DNA of 32,935 nucleotides from Tenacibaculum finnmarkense genomovar ulcerans (GTDB taxonomy: Bacteria; Bacteroidota; Bacteroidia; Flavobacteriales; Flavobacteriaceae), in contig NZ_OENE01000049.1 of the NCBI RefSeq assembly GCF_900239495.1, positions 1 through 32,935 on the forward strand, written 5' to 3'. This document shows, piece by piece, positions 23,556 through 32,300 of this stretch. Every line of letters starts with the position of its first letter. The stretch's first letter is position 1. The position numbers and the translations under genes were made by a program. The notes under the pieces are model-generated. The model was not told the DNA's origin. It saw only the letters and a list, made by a program, of their open reading frames with translations, and did no database searches.

Positions 23556-25409
23556 TTAATCTCTGTTACGTCTTCTTCCAAAACCTGAAGATGCACCGTC
23601 ACCGCTACTTCTTCTTGGTGAAGAAGAACCTGTATCGCTACGTCTTCTTGAATCACCACCACTTCTTGAATCTCTATCTCTTGGAGCTCTATCTCTAGAA
23701 CCTCTATCTCTTGGAGCTCTATCAGAACCACCGCTTCTTCGTCTTGCGCCGAATCCACCACCGCCACCGCGAGGTTTTCTTCCGCCACCACCGCCACCGC
23801 GATTAGATTTGGTAATTTCAATATTTACAGAACGTCCGTTAAAATCAGCTCCGTTAGCACTAAACGCTTCTAAAGTTTCTTTTTCGAAATTTTTATCTAT
23901 TTCAAAGAAAGAAAAAGTATCTAAAATATCAATCGCTCCGATTTCAATTTTATCAGTAATTTTTTGGTCGTTAATTAATCCAATTAATGTAGCAGGATTT
24001 AATTTATCTTTTCTACCTAAGTTGATAAAGAAACGAGTCATGTTTTCATCTGTCGCTCTAGCTCTTGAATTATCTCTAGAAGATAACTCATTTAAATCGT
24101 CAGATTTGTTATAGTAGGTTAAGAATTTATTGAATTCTAAAGAAACGAATTTTTGAATTAATTCTTCTCTAGTTAAGTCTTCTAGTTTTTCATAGATACT
24201 AGGTAAAAACTCTTCAATTTGTTCGTTGTTAACCTCTGTAGCTTTTACCTTTTCAATTAAGTGCATTAATTGATTCTGGCAAATTTCTTTTCCAGTAGGT
24301 ACTTTTTTAGCTTCGAATTTCTTTTTGATAATACGCTCAATAGAACGTAATCTACCTTTTTCTTTATTGTTAACTAAAACAGCAGAAATACCTTTGTTAC
24401 CAGCTCTACCAGTTCTTCCACTACGGTGATTGTAGTTTTCAATTTGGTCTGGTAATTTGTGGTTAATAACGTGTGTTAATTCGGTAACATCTAATCCACG
24501 AGCAGCAACATCAGTTGCAACTAAAATTTGGATAGTTTTCTTACGGAATTTCCCCATAACGCTATCACGTTGTTGTTGAGATAAATCACCATGTAACGCA
24601 TCTGCGCTATAACCATCTTTAATAAGATTGTTTGCTACTTCTTGAGTTTCACGACGTGTTCTACAGAAAATAATTGCGTAAATATTAGTATTTACATCTG
24701 CAATTCTTTTTAACGCTTGGTAACGAGTTCTTTCGTTTACCACGTAGTATTCGTGAGTAACGTTGTCAGAACCTTGATTTTTTTCTCCTGAAGTAATTTC
24801 AACAGGGTTAGTCATATAGTTTCTAGCAATTGCTTCAACTTCTCTAGGGAAGGTTGCCGAAAATAATAACGTTTGTTTGGTGTCAGGAGTTGCTTCTAAT
24901 ACTTTATCAAGCTCATCTTTGAACCCCATGTTAAGCATTTCATCAGCCTCATCTAAAACTAACCATTTTACGTTTCCTAAACGTAAGGCTCTACGATTTA
25001 TTAAATCGACTGTTCTTCCTGGAGTACCAACAACAATTTGAGCACCTCTTTTTAAGCCTCTAATTTGTTCTTCAATATTAGAACCACCATATACTGTTAC
25101 CACTTTTAAGTCTGGTATGTATTTAGCGAAATCTTTAATATTATTTCCTATCTGAACAGCAAGTTCACGAGTAGGAGATAAAATGATAGCTTGAGTGTTT
25201 TTGTCTGAACTATCTATTTGTTCAATAATAGGTAAACTAAAAGCAGCTGTTTTACCAGTTCCTGTTTGAGCAAAAGCTTTTAAATCATCAGTAGATGAAA
25301 TAATTTGAGGAATTGCTTTCTCTTGAATTACAGTTGGTTTTTCGTAACCTAAATCTGTTAATGCTTTGTTTATTGGCTCTTTTAAGCCTAAATCTAAAAA
25401 TGTTGACAT
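23556..25409 (-). CDS. deaD: DEAD-box ATP-dependent RNA helicase, CsdA/DeaD type
   Basis: 617 residues. The helicase core shows the Q motif (GYEKPTVIQEKAIP, 21-34), motif I AQTGTGKT (47-54), PTRELAVQ, TPGR, motif II DEAD (153-156), SAT (184-186), ARGLDV and HRSGRTGRAG. After a linker, a DbpA/CsdA-like RNA-binding domain lies at about 455-530. The last 85-90 residues are an Arg/Gly/Ser/Asp-rich tail with short repeats (DRAPRDRGSRDRAPRDRDSR) that should bind RNA loosely. It acts in ribosome assembly and mRNA turnover, often as a cold-shock protein. The gene has an unusually long structured leader (see 25415-25553). The symbol is by family, not proof of orthology. Confidence 0.93.
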   Translation of the reverse strand: MSTFLDLGLKEPINKALTDLGYEKPTVIQEKAIPQIISSTDDLKAFAQTGTGKTAAFSLPIIEQIDSSDKNTQAIILSPTRELAVQIGNNIKDFAKYIPDLKVVTVYGGSNIEEQIRGLKRGAQIVVGTPGRTVDLINRRALRLGNVKWLVLDEADEMLNMGFKDELDKVLEATPDTKQTLLFSATFPREVEAIARNYMTNPVEITSGEKNQGSDNVTHEYYVVNERTRYQALKRIADVNTNIYAIIFCRTRRETQEVANNLIKDGYSADALHGDLSQQQRDSVMGKFRKKTIQILVATDVAARGLDVTELTHVINHKLPDQIENYNHRSGRTGRAGNKGISAVLVNNKEKGRLRSIERIIKKKFEAKKVPTGKEICQNQLMHLIEKVKATEVNNEQIEEFLPSIYEKLEDLTREELIQKFVSLEFNKFLTYYNKSDDLNELSSRDNSRARATDENMTRFFINLGRKDKLNPATLIGLINDQKITDKIEIGAIDILDTFSFFEIDKNFEKETLEAFSANGADFNGRSVNIEITKSNRGGGGGGRKPRGGGGGFGARRRSGGSDRAPRDRGSRDRAPRDRDSRSGGDSRRRSDTGSSSPRRSSGDGASSGFGRRRNRD

Positions 25410-25414
25410 ATATA

Positions 25415-25442
25415 CGTCTGTGTTCTTTTAGATTCACAGACG
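25415..25442 (-). promoter_or_regulatory. Leader hairpin next to the helicase start
   Basis: CGTCTGTG and CACAGACG form a perfect 8-bp stem with a 12-nt loop. The structure ends only five bases before the helicase ATG (25409), so it can cover the ribosome-loading region. Its sequence is much richer in GC than its surroundings. Confidence 0.6.
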
Positions 25443-25477
25443 CCAGTATCTGTAAACCTGATTCTTAATTTGGACAA

Positions 25478-25514
25478 TAGATTAATAGCTAATTACCTGG
25501 TAGTTAATAATCTA
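25478..25514 (-). promoter_or_regulatory. Second inverted repeat in the helicase leader
   Basis: TAGATTA at one end and TAATCTA at the other flank GGTA/TACC near the centre, giving an imperfect stem. It lies between the candidate promoter and the start-proximal hairpin. Confidence 0.4.
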
Positions 25515-25545
25515 GATTTTATTTCAGTTAAATAATAAAATCCCG

Positions 25546-25553
25546 CAAATTTA
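25546..25553 (-). promoter_or_regulatory. Bacteroidota -7 promoter box for the helicase gene
   Basis: TAAATTTG on the minus strand is an exact TAnnTTTG match. It lies 136 bp before the ATG, whereas every other -7 box listed here lies 8-40 bp before its start. The mRNA would therefore carry a leader of about 130 nt. Confidence 0.5.
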
Positions 25554-25576
25554 CGCTTTTTTACACTAAATAACAA

Positions 25577-26938
25577 CTATTTTTTGTTGTTTTGTAAATT
25601 TTGCACTTGTTTGTTAATGTTTTTTGCAGATAAACTTGTATATCCGTTTTGGATAATACCTTGCTTGTCAATTAATACCATGCGTGGAAACTTGCTTGAA
25701 GAAAAATTACAAACAAGGCTCTTTTTAGGTAGGGTATATTGGTGTTTTATGGCTATTTTTTTAGTGTATCGCTTAAAATTATTGCATAAATTAACTATAA
25801 TAAAGGTAACATTAGGGTTGTTTTTTATTAAAAAGTTTGTTCGAGATGAAATCCAGTCATCGGAAGCATATTTATAGTCTTTAAATAAAATAACCGCAGC
25901 CTTTCCTTTTATCAACTTTGAAATACGTTTTGTTTCGCCTGTGGCGGCTATTAAATTAAAATCGGGTAGTTTTTCGCCAACATTTAATAGCTTAAGATCA
26001 TTAACCAATCGTTGCATATTTTTTTTCTGCTCAATATTGGTGTTTAACTTAAAAAATTCAAAAAACGTTTTGTTTTTGTTTTCATCGTTCGGTTCTTTAA
26101 AAAAATGACGAATTACCGTATTATAAAGTAATTTATTTTTTATTTTTTCCGAAGAAATACTCGCATCAATATTATTTAATAAATTTCGTGTAAAATTATC
26201 CGCAGTACCTTTTTCAAGATATACATCATTATATAACTTGTCAATTATTAAAGCATAATAGGGGCTGAAAAAAATTAAAGAATCTTTTTTTAAATTGATA
26301 TCCGCCCGATAATCAAAATAAGAAGCTACTAATTTTTCAGGATTTTTTTTGGTGAAATTTTTAATAGCATATTGTTCTGAATACGTATAAACAGGGTAAA
26401 ATAACGCTACCTTTAATATCTCTAAAAATTCTTTAGAAGCATTTTCTTTATTGTTTTTTTTAAAATCGATTAATTTTTGTTCTTTAATTTTTTTAATAGA
26501 ATCAATTTTTATTAAAAAATCAGGCTGTGAAAGCTGGTATAATCGTTCAAAATTTTTGTCGTCTTGCTCGGTTTCTAAAAAAGCTTCAATTAATATATTA
26601 TTTCTAGCGGCATCTTTTCCACTAAAAACTAACGATTCATCAAAATCCCAACTATTTAAGCGAAATAATAAACTGTCTTGAGGCTCTAAATAAACATATT
26701 GATGCTCTGGTCCGTGTCCAAAAACATACAAGCCTTTTTTTAAATTTTTATAAGAACCTAAAAAACTATGGTCTTTTTTTAAATAAATAGTGTCATTAAA
26801 AGCGTAATTGTCCGATAAAGTGATATAATTTGACTTCGGATTAATAATTTTACCGCCAAAATATGTGGTCTTGGGTGTTTTTGATGAATTACATCCAATG
26901 AATAAAATTAATAGAAGGGGTATTAAGTATTTAATCAT
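25577..26938 (-). CDS. Lipoprotein with C-terminal thioredoxin-like domain lacking CxxC
   Basis: 453 residues. It has a lipoprotein signal (MIKYLIPLLLILFIGC, lipidated Cys16). The N-terminal region (about 25-110) resembles the DUF4369-like beta domain of Bacteroidota TlpA relatives (FGGKIINPKSNYITL). A helical middle region follows, and from about 315 a thioredoxin/AhpC-TSA-like fold (VGEKLPDFNLIAATGETKRI; AAVILFKDYKYASDDW; FPRMVLIDKQGIIQNGYTS). Where redox-active relatives have WAxWCxxC, this protein has KDYKYASDD, so it cannot act as a disulfide oxidoreductase through the usual site. It lies 139 bp past the next terminus of helicase upstream DNA, on the same strand, with its own -7 box. Function unknown. 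Confidence 0.75.
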   Translation of the reverse strand: MIKYLIPLLLILFIGCNSSKTPKTTYFGGKIINPKSNYITLSDNYAFNDTIYLKKDHSFLGSYKNLKKGLYVFGHGPEHQYVYLEPQDSLLFRLNSWDFDESLVFSGKDAARNNILIEAFLETEQDDKNFERLYQLSQPDFLIKIDSIKKIKEQKLIDFKKNNKENASKEFLEILKVALFYPVYTYSEQYAIKNFTKKNPEKLVASYFDYRADINLKKDSLIFFSPYYALIIDKLYNDVYLEKGTADNFTRNLLNNIDASISSEKIKNKLLYNTVIRHFFKEPNDENKNKTFFEFFKLNTNIEQKKNMQRLVNDLKLLNVGEKLPDFNLIAATGETKRISKLIKGKAAVILFKDYKYASDDWISSRTNFLIKNNPNVTFIIVNLCNNFKRYTKKIAIKHQYTLPKKSLVCNFSSSKFPRMVLIDKQGIIQNGYTSLSAKNINKQVQNLQNNKK

Positions 26939-26973
26939 TTAGCTGGTTATTAACGGTATAAAAAGATAATGTT

Positions 26974-26981
26974 CAAAAATA
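26974..26981 (-). promoter_or_regulatory. Bacteroidota -7 promoter box for the thioredoxin-like lipoprotein gene
   Basis: TATTTTTG on the minus strand is an exact TAnnTTTG match, 35 bp before the ATG at 26938. Confidence 0.5.
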
Positions 26982-27090
26982 AACATATCGCTATCATTTT
27001 GTTGTTAATTCGTTGTTAAAAGAATTATCGCCGCCAAATGTAATGTGTTAAATAGTTCCTTGCAAATTCTTTTTAAGCGAGTATATTTTA

Positions 27091-27098
27091 TACTTTTG
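27091..27098 (+). promoter_or_regulatory. Bacteroidota -7 promoter box for the ABC-F gene
   Basis: TACTTTTG is an exact TAnnTTTG match, 23 bp before the ATG at 27122. Confidence 0.5.
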
Positions 27099-27121
27099 TA
27101 GCCGAATTTAAAAAACTTTCA

Positions 27122-28741
27122 ATGTTATCAGTTTCTAATTTATCAGTTCAGTTTGGTAAGCGTGTTTTGTTTGATGAAGTAAACACGAAGTTTACTCAAG
27201 GAAATTGCTACGGTATTATCGGAGCAAATGGAGCAGGAAAATCTACTTTTTTAAAGATTATATCAGGAGTACAAGAACCAACCTCGGGTCAGGTTCATTT
27301 AGAGTCTGGTAAAAGAATGTCAGTATTAACACAGGATCATTATGCTTTTGATGAGTTTACTACCTTAGATACTGTATTAAAAGGAAATAAAGAATTATAT
27401 AAAATTAAATCGGAAATTGACGCTTTATATGCCGATTATACCGATGAAAATGCCGAAAAAATAGGCGAGTTACAAGTTCGTTTTGAAGAAATGGACGGTT
27501 GGAATGCCGATTCTGCTGCGGCAACCTTATTATCTAACTTAGGGATTAAAGAAGAAGATCATTATACTTTATTAGCCGATTTAGACTCTAAGAAAAAGGT
27601 ACGTATTTTATTAGCACAAGCCTTATTTGGGAATCCTGATGTGTTAATTATGGATGAGCCTACCAACGATTTAGATTTTGAAACGATCGCTTGGTTAGAA
27701 AACTTTTTAGCGAATTTTGACAATACGGTAATCGTAGTATCGCATGACCGTCACTTTTTAGATGCCGTTTGTACACATATTTCTGATATTGATTTTGCTA
27801 AAATAAATCACTTTTCAGGAAACTATACTTTCTGGTATGAATCTAGTCAATTAGCGGCAAAGCAAAGAGCGCAACAGAATAAAAAATCCGAAGATAAAAA
27901 GAAGGAATTAGAAGAATTTATCCGTCGTTTTTCTGCAAATATGGCAAAGTCTAAACAAGCGACTTCTCGTAAGAAGATGATAGACAAGTTAAATGTTGAT
28001 GAAATTAAGCCGTCTAGTCGTCGTTATCCTGCAATTATTTTTGATAGAGATAGAGAGGCGGGAGACCAAATTTTAAACATCGAAGGCTTATCAAAAGATT
28101 TTGAAGGAAAACCTTTATTTGCCAATGTTGATATTAATTTAAACAAAGGCGATAAAGTAGCAATTATTTCAAAAAGCTCGAAGGCAGTTTCTACTTTTTA
28201 TCAAATTATATCAGGAAACGAGCAAGCCGATGCTGGTAAATTTAGCTGGGGAGTAACAACGACCCAATCGTATTTACCTTCTGACAACTCATCATTTTTT
28301 CAAGATGGCGAATTAGATTTAGTAGATTGGTTACGTCAGTACGCACAAACTGAAGAAGAAAGAGAAGCTGTATTTATTAGAGGTTTCTTAGGGAAAATGA
28401 TTTTTTCTGGCGAAGAGGCTTTAAAGAAAAGTAATGTATTATCGGGTGGTGAAAAAGTTCGTTGTATGTTGTCGAGAATGATGATGACAAGAGCAAATAT
28501 TTTAATGTTAGACGAGCCTACAAATCACTTAGATTTAGAATCTATTCAGGCATTAAACAACTCTTTAATTAACTTTAAAGGAACTATTTTATTCTCAACA
28601 CACGATCACGAGTTTGCACAAACCGTAGCAAACAGAGTTATTGAAATTACGCCAAAAGGGGTAATCGATAAATATGCTACTTTCGATGAATATTTAGCCG
28701 ACCCAAAGGTAAAAGAATTAAGAAAGAAGATGTATTCATAA
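27122..28741 (+). CDS. ABC-F ribosome-associated ATPase, YbiT type
   Basis: 539 residues with two ABC ATPase domains and no membrane part. NBD1 has a good Walker A (GANGAGKST, 34-42) and Walker B (LIMDEP, 175-180), but DLDSKKK stands where the LSGGQ signature should be (153-159). A charged linker (about 245-300, RFSANMAKSKQATSRKKMID) follows, as in YbiT. NBD2 has IISKSSKAVS (348-357) in place of Walker A, yet a perfect LSGGEK (440-445) and Walker B (LMLDEP). ABC-F proteins bind the ribosomal E site and act in translation; some confer antibiotic resistance, but YbiT-type proteins are housekeeping. It is a single-gene transcript with its own promoter box and terminator. The asymmetry of the ATP sites is discussed in the findings. 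Confidence 0.92.
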   Translation: MLSVSNLSVQFGKRVLFDEVNTKFTQGNCYGIIGANGAGKSTFLKIISGVQEPTSGQVHLESGKRMSVLTQDHYAFDEFTTLDTVLKGNKELYKIKSEIDALYADYTDENAEKIGELQVRFEEMDGWNADSAAATLLSNLGIKEEDHYTLLADLDSKKKVRILLAQALFGNPDVLIMDEPTNDLDFETIAWLENFLANFDNTVIVVSHDRHFLDAVCTHISDIDFAKINHFSGNYTFWYESSQLAAKQRAQQNKKSEDKKKELEEFIRRFSANMAKSKQATSRKKMIDKLNVDEIKPSSRRYPAIIFDRDREAGDQILNIEGLSKDFEGKPLFANVDINLNKGDKVAIISKSSKAVSTFYQIISGNEQADAGKFSWGVTTTQSYLPSDNSSFFQDGELDLVDWLRQYAQTEEEREAVFIRGFLGKMIFSGEEALKKSNVLSGGEKVRCMLSRMMMTRANILMLDEPTNHLDLESIQALNNSLINFKGTILFSTHDHEFAQTVANRVIEITPKGVIDKYATFDEYLADPKVKELRKKMYS

Positions 28742-28762
28742 TATATTTTACAACATATTTAT

Positions 28763-28798
28763 AAAAAGGAAGCACAAATATTGTGCTTCCTTTTTTTT
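28763..28798 (+). terminator. Terminator of the ABC-F gene
   Basis: AAAAAGGAAGCACAA (28763-28777) pairs perfectly with TTGTGCTTCCTTTTT (28781-28795), loop of three, followed by more T. It lies 22 bp past the stop. Confidence 0.92.
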
Positions 28799-28825
28799 GT
28801 GCTTTTTTGAAGTATATTTTTTTTT

Positions 28826-28916
28826 GAAGCTATTTCCCGCTTTCCGCACTCGCTTTTTTTATTTTTAAAGGGAAAAATAAAAAAGAGCTCAAACAATTGC
28901 TTCAATCGGGGCTAGG
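28826..28916 (+). repeat. Family A structured repeat, copy 3
   Basis: GAAGCTATTTCCCGC, TTTCCGCACTCGCT, hairpin CTTTTTTTATTTTT/AAAAATAAAAAAGAG around AAAGGG, then GAGCTCAAACAA, TTGCTTCAATCGGGGCTAGG. The orientation matches copy 2. It begins 28 bp after the ABC-F terminator. Of the type with CCCG/CGGG arms it has the longest A/T stem. Confidence 0.88.
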
Positions 28917-28978
28917 AAATCCGTAGTCTTAAAATTATTTTAGTTTTAAGAACCTAAATAGAAATTATCAATTCTAGC

Positions 28979-29084
28979 CTGTCAGTTCGAGTGATTTTTT
29001 TTCCTTCAAAAAAATAGTATCGAGAACTTTTTTAGTATCAAATTCATCAACAGAAAATAATTCAAATTCTCGATATCATTTTAA
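28979..29084 (-). repeat. Family B interspersed repeat, copy 3
   Basis: CTGTCAGTTCGAGTGATTTT, then CCTTCAAAAAAATAG, TATCGAGAACTTTTTTAGTA and, 30 bp on, TTCTCGATATCATTTTAA. TATCGAGAA and TTCTCGATA form an inner inverted repeat. The same arrangement recurs at 32842-32935. It ends four bases before the family C palindrome. Confidence 0.75.
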
Positions 29085-29087
29085 TAC

Positions 29088-29120
29088 AGACCTCACAGGT
29101 TTTTAAAACCTGTGAGGTCT
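29088..29120. repeat. Family C 33-bp palindrome, copy 1
   Basis: AGACCTCACAGGTTTT, a single T, and AAAACCTGTGAGGTCT form a perfect 16-bp stem with a one-base centre. The same sequence with A at the centre, its exact reverse complement, is at 32428-32460 beyond the restriction-modification gene. Palindromes of this composition are common in Bacteroidota genomes (from memory) and resemble REP-type elements. Confidence 0.9.
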
Positions 29121-29152
29121 ATTTTTATAGCCATTTAATTTTTACAGCTTTA

Positions 29153-29186
29153 TTTGATAATTTTCACTAATAAAATGATACTTTTA
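29153..29186 (+). promoter_or_regulatory. Candidate promoter of the restriction-modification gene
   Basis: TTTG (29153-29156) and TACTTTTA (29179-29186, one mismatch to TAnnTTTG) are separated by 22 bp, roughly the -33/-7 spacing of Bacteroidota promoters. It would start an mRNA near 29193, about 135 nt before the gene. Confidence 0.35.
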
Positions 29187-29203
29187 GCCGTAAAAACAAA
29201 GAG

Positions 29204-29246
29204 TGCCTTCTATGAAAAAGATCAATACCCGAAGAGGCATTTTTTT
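29204..29246 (+). promoter_or_regulatory. Terminator-like hairpin in the restriction-modification leader
   Basis: TGCCTTC (29204-29210) can pair with GAAGAGGCA (29231-29239) through five to six base pairs, followed by seven T (29240-29246). A weak intrinsic terminator or attenuator is possible. It overlaps the 15-codon reading frame at 29212-29259. Confidence 0.35.
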
Positions 29247-29259
29247 AAATAAAATTTAA
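29212..29259 (+). CDS. Possible 15-codon leader peptide before the restriction-modification gene
   Basis: ATG starts MKKINTRRGIFLNKI and stops at TAA, about 20 nt after the inferred transcription start. The frame overlaps the terminator-like hairpin, and the stop lies 68 bp before the enzyme gene. Tiny frames arise by chance in AT-rich DNA; only the combination with the promoter and hairpin makes it worth listing. Confidence 0.2.
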   Translation: MKKINTRRGIFLNKI

Positions 29260-29327
29260 TAAACAGACTCTAAATAAAATCAAAATAACTATTTGATTAC
29301 ATTTAAATTGCTTAGAAAAAAAATACT

Positions 29328-32300
29328 ATGACCATACAAGAATACATTACCAAAATAAATACGCTTTTTATAACTGGTAATGCCCGAGAACACTCTTACA
29401 GAGGCGATTTACAAAATCTTATTATGGCAATTTTGCCAGATGTTTTAGTAACTAACGAGCCCGCAAGAGTTGCCTGTGGTGCGCCTGATTATGTATTAAC
29501 ACGCAAAAATATCCCTATCGGATATATTGAAGCAAAAGATATTGGCGTTGATTTAAAAAGCAAAACCCTAAAAGAACAATTTGACAGATATAAAGCTGGT
29601 TTAACAAACTTAGCGTTTACCGATTATCTAGAATTTCAGTTTTATAGAAATGGCGAATTAACCACAAAAATTGCCATCGCTAAAATTGAAAATGGGCAAA
29701 TTGTTGGAATCCCTGAAAATTTTAAACAGTTTACACAACTGATAAAAAACTTTGCGCAAATAGTATCGCAAACCATAAAATCGCCCACCGTATTGGCGCA
29801 AATGATGGCGGGTAAAGCCAAATTAATGGCGAATATCATTGAAAAATCATTAAATAAAGACGATCAAGACGAACATCGCTCGAATATAAAATCGCAAATG
29901 TTGTCGTTTCAACAAATGCTAATTCATGATATTGATAACAAAGCATTTGCCGATATTTATGCACAAACAATCGCTTACGGAATGTTTGCCGCCCGATATC
30001 ACGACCCAACATTAGAAAGCTTTTCAAGACAAGAAGCCGCCGAATTAATCCCTAAAAGTAATCCGTTTTTACGTAAACTTTTTCAAGATATTGCGGGCTT
30101 CGATTTAGATGACCGTATTGCGTGGATTGTAGATGAATTAGTACAAATATTTTTAGCTTCCGATGTTGCCGACATCATGAAAAATTTCGGTAAAAGCACC
30201 AAACAAGAAGACCCTGTTGTACATTTTTACGAAACGTTTTTAGGGGAATACAATCCCGCTTTGCGGAAAGCTCGTGGTGTTTGGTACACACCGCAACCCG
30301 TGGTTAATTTTATTGTTAGAGCGGTTGATGATGTTTTAAAATCAGAATTTAAACTCGCTAAAGGTTTAGCAGATACGAGCAAAACAACTATCAGAGTAAA
30401 AACCGATATTGCTAATAAAAACTTTAAAAGCGGTTATAAAGAATATGATAAAGAAGTTCACAAAGTACAAATTTTAGACCCCGCAACTGGTACAGGAACT
30501 TTTTTATCCGAAGTTATAAAACACATTCACAAAAAATTTAAAGGACAACAAGGAATTTGGAGCAACTACGTTTCTAAAGATTTAATTCCTCGTTTAAATG
30601 GTTTTGAATTGTTAATGGCAAGTTATGCAATGGCGCATCTTAAAATGGATATGCTACTCACAGAAACTGGCTACAAACCCAAAGACGACCAGCGTTTTAA
30701 TATATTTTTAACCAATAGTTTAGAAGAAGCCCACAAAGATAGCGGTACCTTATTTAGTGGCTGGTTAGCCAATGAAGCCGACCAAGCAAATGCCATTAAA
30801 AGAGATGCGCCTGTGATGTGTATTATTGGAAATCCGCCGTATGCCGTTAGTAGCACGAATAAAAGTGAGTGGATTTTAAATTTATTAAAAGATTATAAAA
30901 AAGATTTAAAAGAGAGAAATATTCAGCCTCTTTCTGATGATTATATCAAATTTATAAGATACGGACAGCATTTTATCCAAAAAAATGGAAACGGTGTTTT
31001 AGCGTATATTTCTAATAATAGTTTTATTGATGGAATAATTCATCGGCAAATGCGAAAAAATTTATTAGAAACTTTTGATAAAATTTATATTTTAAATTTA
31101 CATGGTAATTCACGTAAAAAAGAAACTTCTCCCAATGGTTCCCCCGACCAAAATGTGTTTGATATTATGGCTGGTGTTTCTATTAATATTTTTTTTAAAA
31201 CAGGCGATAAAAAACCAAAAGATTTAGGAAATATTTTTCATTATGATTTATTCGGAAAACGTGATTTTAAATATGATTTTTTATCAAAAAACTCATTTAA
31301 AACTATAAAGTGGAATAAAATAGAATCTATTGAACCAAATTATTTTTTTGAAAAAAGAAATACAAATGGAATAAAAATTTTTAATAAATATATTGATTTA
31401 AAAGAATTATTTAAAATTAATTCTATGGGAATTGCAACAGGAAAAGATAGTGAATTAGTTTCCATAGATGAAAATTTAATAAAAGAAAAATATTTAACAT
31501 CGAATAAATTCTTTTACCGCCCATTTGATATAAGGTTTACAATTTTTGATAATAATATTTTACAAAGAGCTAGATATAAATTAATGATTAATTATATTAT
31601 AGGCGAAAATATCGGTTTAAATGTAATAAGACAATCTAAAGGTTATGGACTTGAAACTCTAGTATCAAACAACTTAACAAATAGAGATTTTATAACTAAT
31701 CACACATATAATTTCCCACTATATTTATATCCCGAAAAAAAAGATATTGATTTTTCCGAAGATAAAAAAGGAGAAGCAATAGCACGAGTTCCAAATTTAG
31801 ATAAAAAAATCATCAATAAAATTGCTAAAAAATTAGGTTTAAAATTCACGAATGAGAAAGAGGAAACCGCAAAAACTTTTGCCCCAATTGATGTTTTAGA
31901 TTATATCTATGCCGTTTTACACTCGCCAAATTATCGAGAAACCTACAAAGAATTTTTAAAGATAGATTTTCCTAGAGTTCCTTTTCCTAAAGATGAAAAA
32001 ACATTTTGGGATTTGGTAAAATTAGGCGGAGAAATACGCCAAATTCATTTATTAGAAAGCCCAATTGTAGAAGATGCAATTACCCAATATTTAGGCGATG
32101 GCGATAATATAATTACCCGAAAATTAACAAAAACCGATATTGGTTATCAGGCTGTAACCGATACACACGGAAAAGTTTGGATAAACGACATTAATTATTT
32201 TGATAATGTTCCTTTAGTTGCTTGGGAGTTTTATATTGGCGGTTATCAGCCAGCTCAAAAGTGGTTAAAAGACCGCAAAGGACGAGAATTAGATTACGAA

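Noticed and set aside
23552..23821. Open frame overlapping the helicase C-terminus, rich in Val, Glu and Ala
   Set aside because: It is the shifted-frame shadow of the Arg/Gly-rich tail, which is the real coding frame.
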